From Methylococcaceae bacterium (GTDB lineage Bacteria; Pseudomonadota; Gammaproteobacteria; Methylococcales; Methylomonadaceae): a stretch of 7,291 bases of DNA. Location of the stretch: contig RFQK01000074.1 in assembly GCA_009925045.1 (NCBI GenBank), forward strand, positions 1 to 7,291, written 5' to 3'. The notes beneath the pieces were generated by a model. That model saw nothing but the letters and a program-made list of their open reading frames with translations. It had not been told where the DNA came from and did not search any database. The translations under genes were made by a program, and so were the position numbers. Shown here in pieces: positions 6,207 through 7,291 of the stretch (position 1 is its first letter; each line of letters starts with the position of its first letter).

Positions 6207-7291
6207 GGATGATTTCCCAACAACCCGGCAAAGCCTTGCGAAATCGGCAGAGCCGCATTATTCAGACTTAAGCTATTTTGACCATTAAAAATACCCGTCT
6301 GATTTAACCAGCTTTCAAATTCAGGTGCTGGCCTGAGATTAAGCACCTGCCTTAAATACAAGGCATCATGAAAAGACGAACTTTGATAGGCCAGCATGAT
6401 GTCATCACCCCCCGGAATGCCCATGATGAAATGACAACCGGCTACACCTAATAGCGTCAGCAGATTACCCATATCGTTCTGATCCGCTTCGGCGTGATTG
6501 GTATAACAAATGTCACAGCCCATCGGTAAGCCTAATAATTTGCCGCAGAAATGATCTTCCAGACCGGCACGGATGATTTGTTTGCCATCATACAAATATT
6601 CCGGACCGATAAAGCCCACGACAGTGTTGACCAATAAGGGCGAAAACTCGCGGGCCACAGCATAAGCACGGGCTTCGCAGGTCTGAGCATCGATACCATG
6701 ATGGGCGTTCGCTGATAAAGCACTACCCTGGCCGGTTTCGAAATACATGAAATTCTGACCGACGGTACCCCGGGCAAGTGCTTCGCCCATAGATTGCGCT
6801 GTTCTGAGCATTGCTAAATCAATCCCAAAACTCTTATTAGCGGCTTCGGTACCGGCAATTGACTGAAAAATCAAATCAACAGGCACACCCCGTTCGATTA
6901 ACTCCATGGTGGTAGTCACATGCGCCAGCACACAAGACTGGGTAGGAATTGCCAAAGTGTGTATAACTTCGTCCAGCAAACGCAACAAGCGGGCTACATT
7001 GTTTAGGTTGTCTGTAGCGGGATTAATGCCAATCACGGCATCACCACTGCCGTAGTACAGACCATCGACTATACTGGCCGCGATACCTCGCGGATCATCG
7101 GTGGGATGGTTGGGTTGTAAACGGGTCGAGAGTCTACCTGGCAAGCCGATAGTATTCCGAAATGCCGTCACCACCTGACAGCGTCTTGCAACGGCGATCA
7201 GATCCTGGTTCGACATAATCTTGCTCACAGCAGCCACCATTTCTGGCGTCAGTGCGAAACGTATAGCGGCTAAATCAGACTGCTCAGATAA
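6203..7291 (-). CDS. eutB: Ethanolamine ammonia-lyase large subunit, 5'-partial at window edge
   Basis: Catalytic heavy chain of ethanolamine ammonia-lyase; it forms a TIM barrel that binds substrate and adenosylcobalamin. The frame is open to the right edge, giving 362 visible residues that begin LSEQSDLAA. The ATG at 7240-7238 is internal (Met aligned near E. coli residue 119), so roughly 100 N-terminal residues lie outside. Aligned to the enteric enzyme, the annotated active-site positions are all present: R160 and Q162 in RLQPN, N193-P194 in GINPATD, Q246 in FQSI, E287 and S295 in ETGQGSALS, D362 in MGCDICYTNH and M401 in GGDDIM. The C-terminus LNLRPAPEFESWL is typical, followed by a short variable tail ending GLLGNHP. 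The stop overlaps the eutC ATG by four nt, implying translational coupling. No microcompartment shell, eutA or eutH gene is visible. Identity is near certain. Confidence 0.97.
   Translation of the reverse strand, partial: LSEQSDLAAIRFALTPEMVAAVSKIMSNQDLIAVARRCQVVTAFRNTIGLPGRLSTRLQPNHPTDDPRGIAASIVDGLYYGSGDAVIGINPATDNLNNVARLLRLLDEVIHTLAIPTQSCVLAHVTTTMELIERGVPVDLIFQSIAGTEAANKSFGIDLAMLRTAQSMGEALARGTVGQNFMYFETGQGSALSANAHHGIDAQTCEARAYAVAREFSPLLVNTVVGFIGPEYLYDGKQIIRAGLEDHFCGKLLGLPMGCDICYTNHAEADQNDMGNLLTLLGVAGCHFIMGIPGGDDIMLAYQSSSFHDALYLRQVLNLRPAPEFESWLNQTGIFNGQNSLSLNNAALPISQGFAGLLGNHP

Noticed and set aside
7238..7240. ATG as the start of eutB
   Set aside because: The same frame stays open upstream to the window edge with EutB-like sequence (SDLAAIRFALTPE), and EutB normally has about 100 more N-terminal residues.

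Overview
The window looks like chromosomal DNA of a gammaproteobacterium with roughly balanced GC and dense, tightly coupled genes. The ArgC, PIG3-type oxidoreductase, SseA-type sulfurtransferase and LolD/FtsX-type transporter sequences all read as proteobacterial. A methylotroph-like lineage such as Methylococcales would fit, but that is only an impression and the sequence does not prove it.

Layout. On the minus strand, positions 1-788 hold most of argC (arginine biosynthesis), cut by the left window edge. A 92-nt divergent spacer (789-880) separates it from a plus-strand run: a PIG3-type NAD(P)H:quinone oxidoreductase (881-1873), a mercaptopyruvate-type sulfurtransferase that starts directly after its stop (1874-2725), and, 37 nt further on, a three-gene ABC export module. 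That module consists of a HlyD/MacA-like periplasmic adaptor (2763-3764), an FtsX-domain permease (about 3764-5005) and a LolD/MacB-like ATPase (from 5005). Both module junctions are 1-nt stop/start overlaps. On the minus strand, entering from the right edge, are eutB (7291-6203, 5' end missing) and eutC (from 6206, overlapping eutB by 4 nt), the large and small subunits of adenosylcobalamin-dependent ethanolamine ammonia-lyase.

The main anomaly is where the two convergent blocks meet. The ATPase is normal through Walker A, the Q-loop and the first residues of the signature region (PHQISG), then at about 5445/5446 the plus strand becomes antisense eutC. The ATPase loses the rest of its signature motif, Walker B, the D-loop and the H-loop, and ends in a 22-residue out-of-context tail. 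eutC in turn has lost its own stop codon and reads about 160 nt into the antisense of the ATPase gene before a chance stop at 5283-5285. Two genes cut 3' at one point indicate a deletion, an inversion breakpoint or an assembly misjoin. The window alone cannot say which.

Functionally, the adaptor and permease would form a tripartite ABC efflux or lipoprotein-handling pump, but the encoded ATPase cannot be catalytically competent as written. EutBC would convert ethanolamine to acetaldehyde and ammonia. All EutB active-site positions that can be checked are present, and EutC is complete through its cobalamin-contact residues. I see no RNA genes, CRISPR array, insertion sequence or phage gene, and no convincing previously undescribed system.
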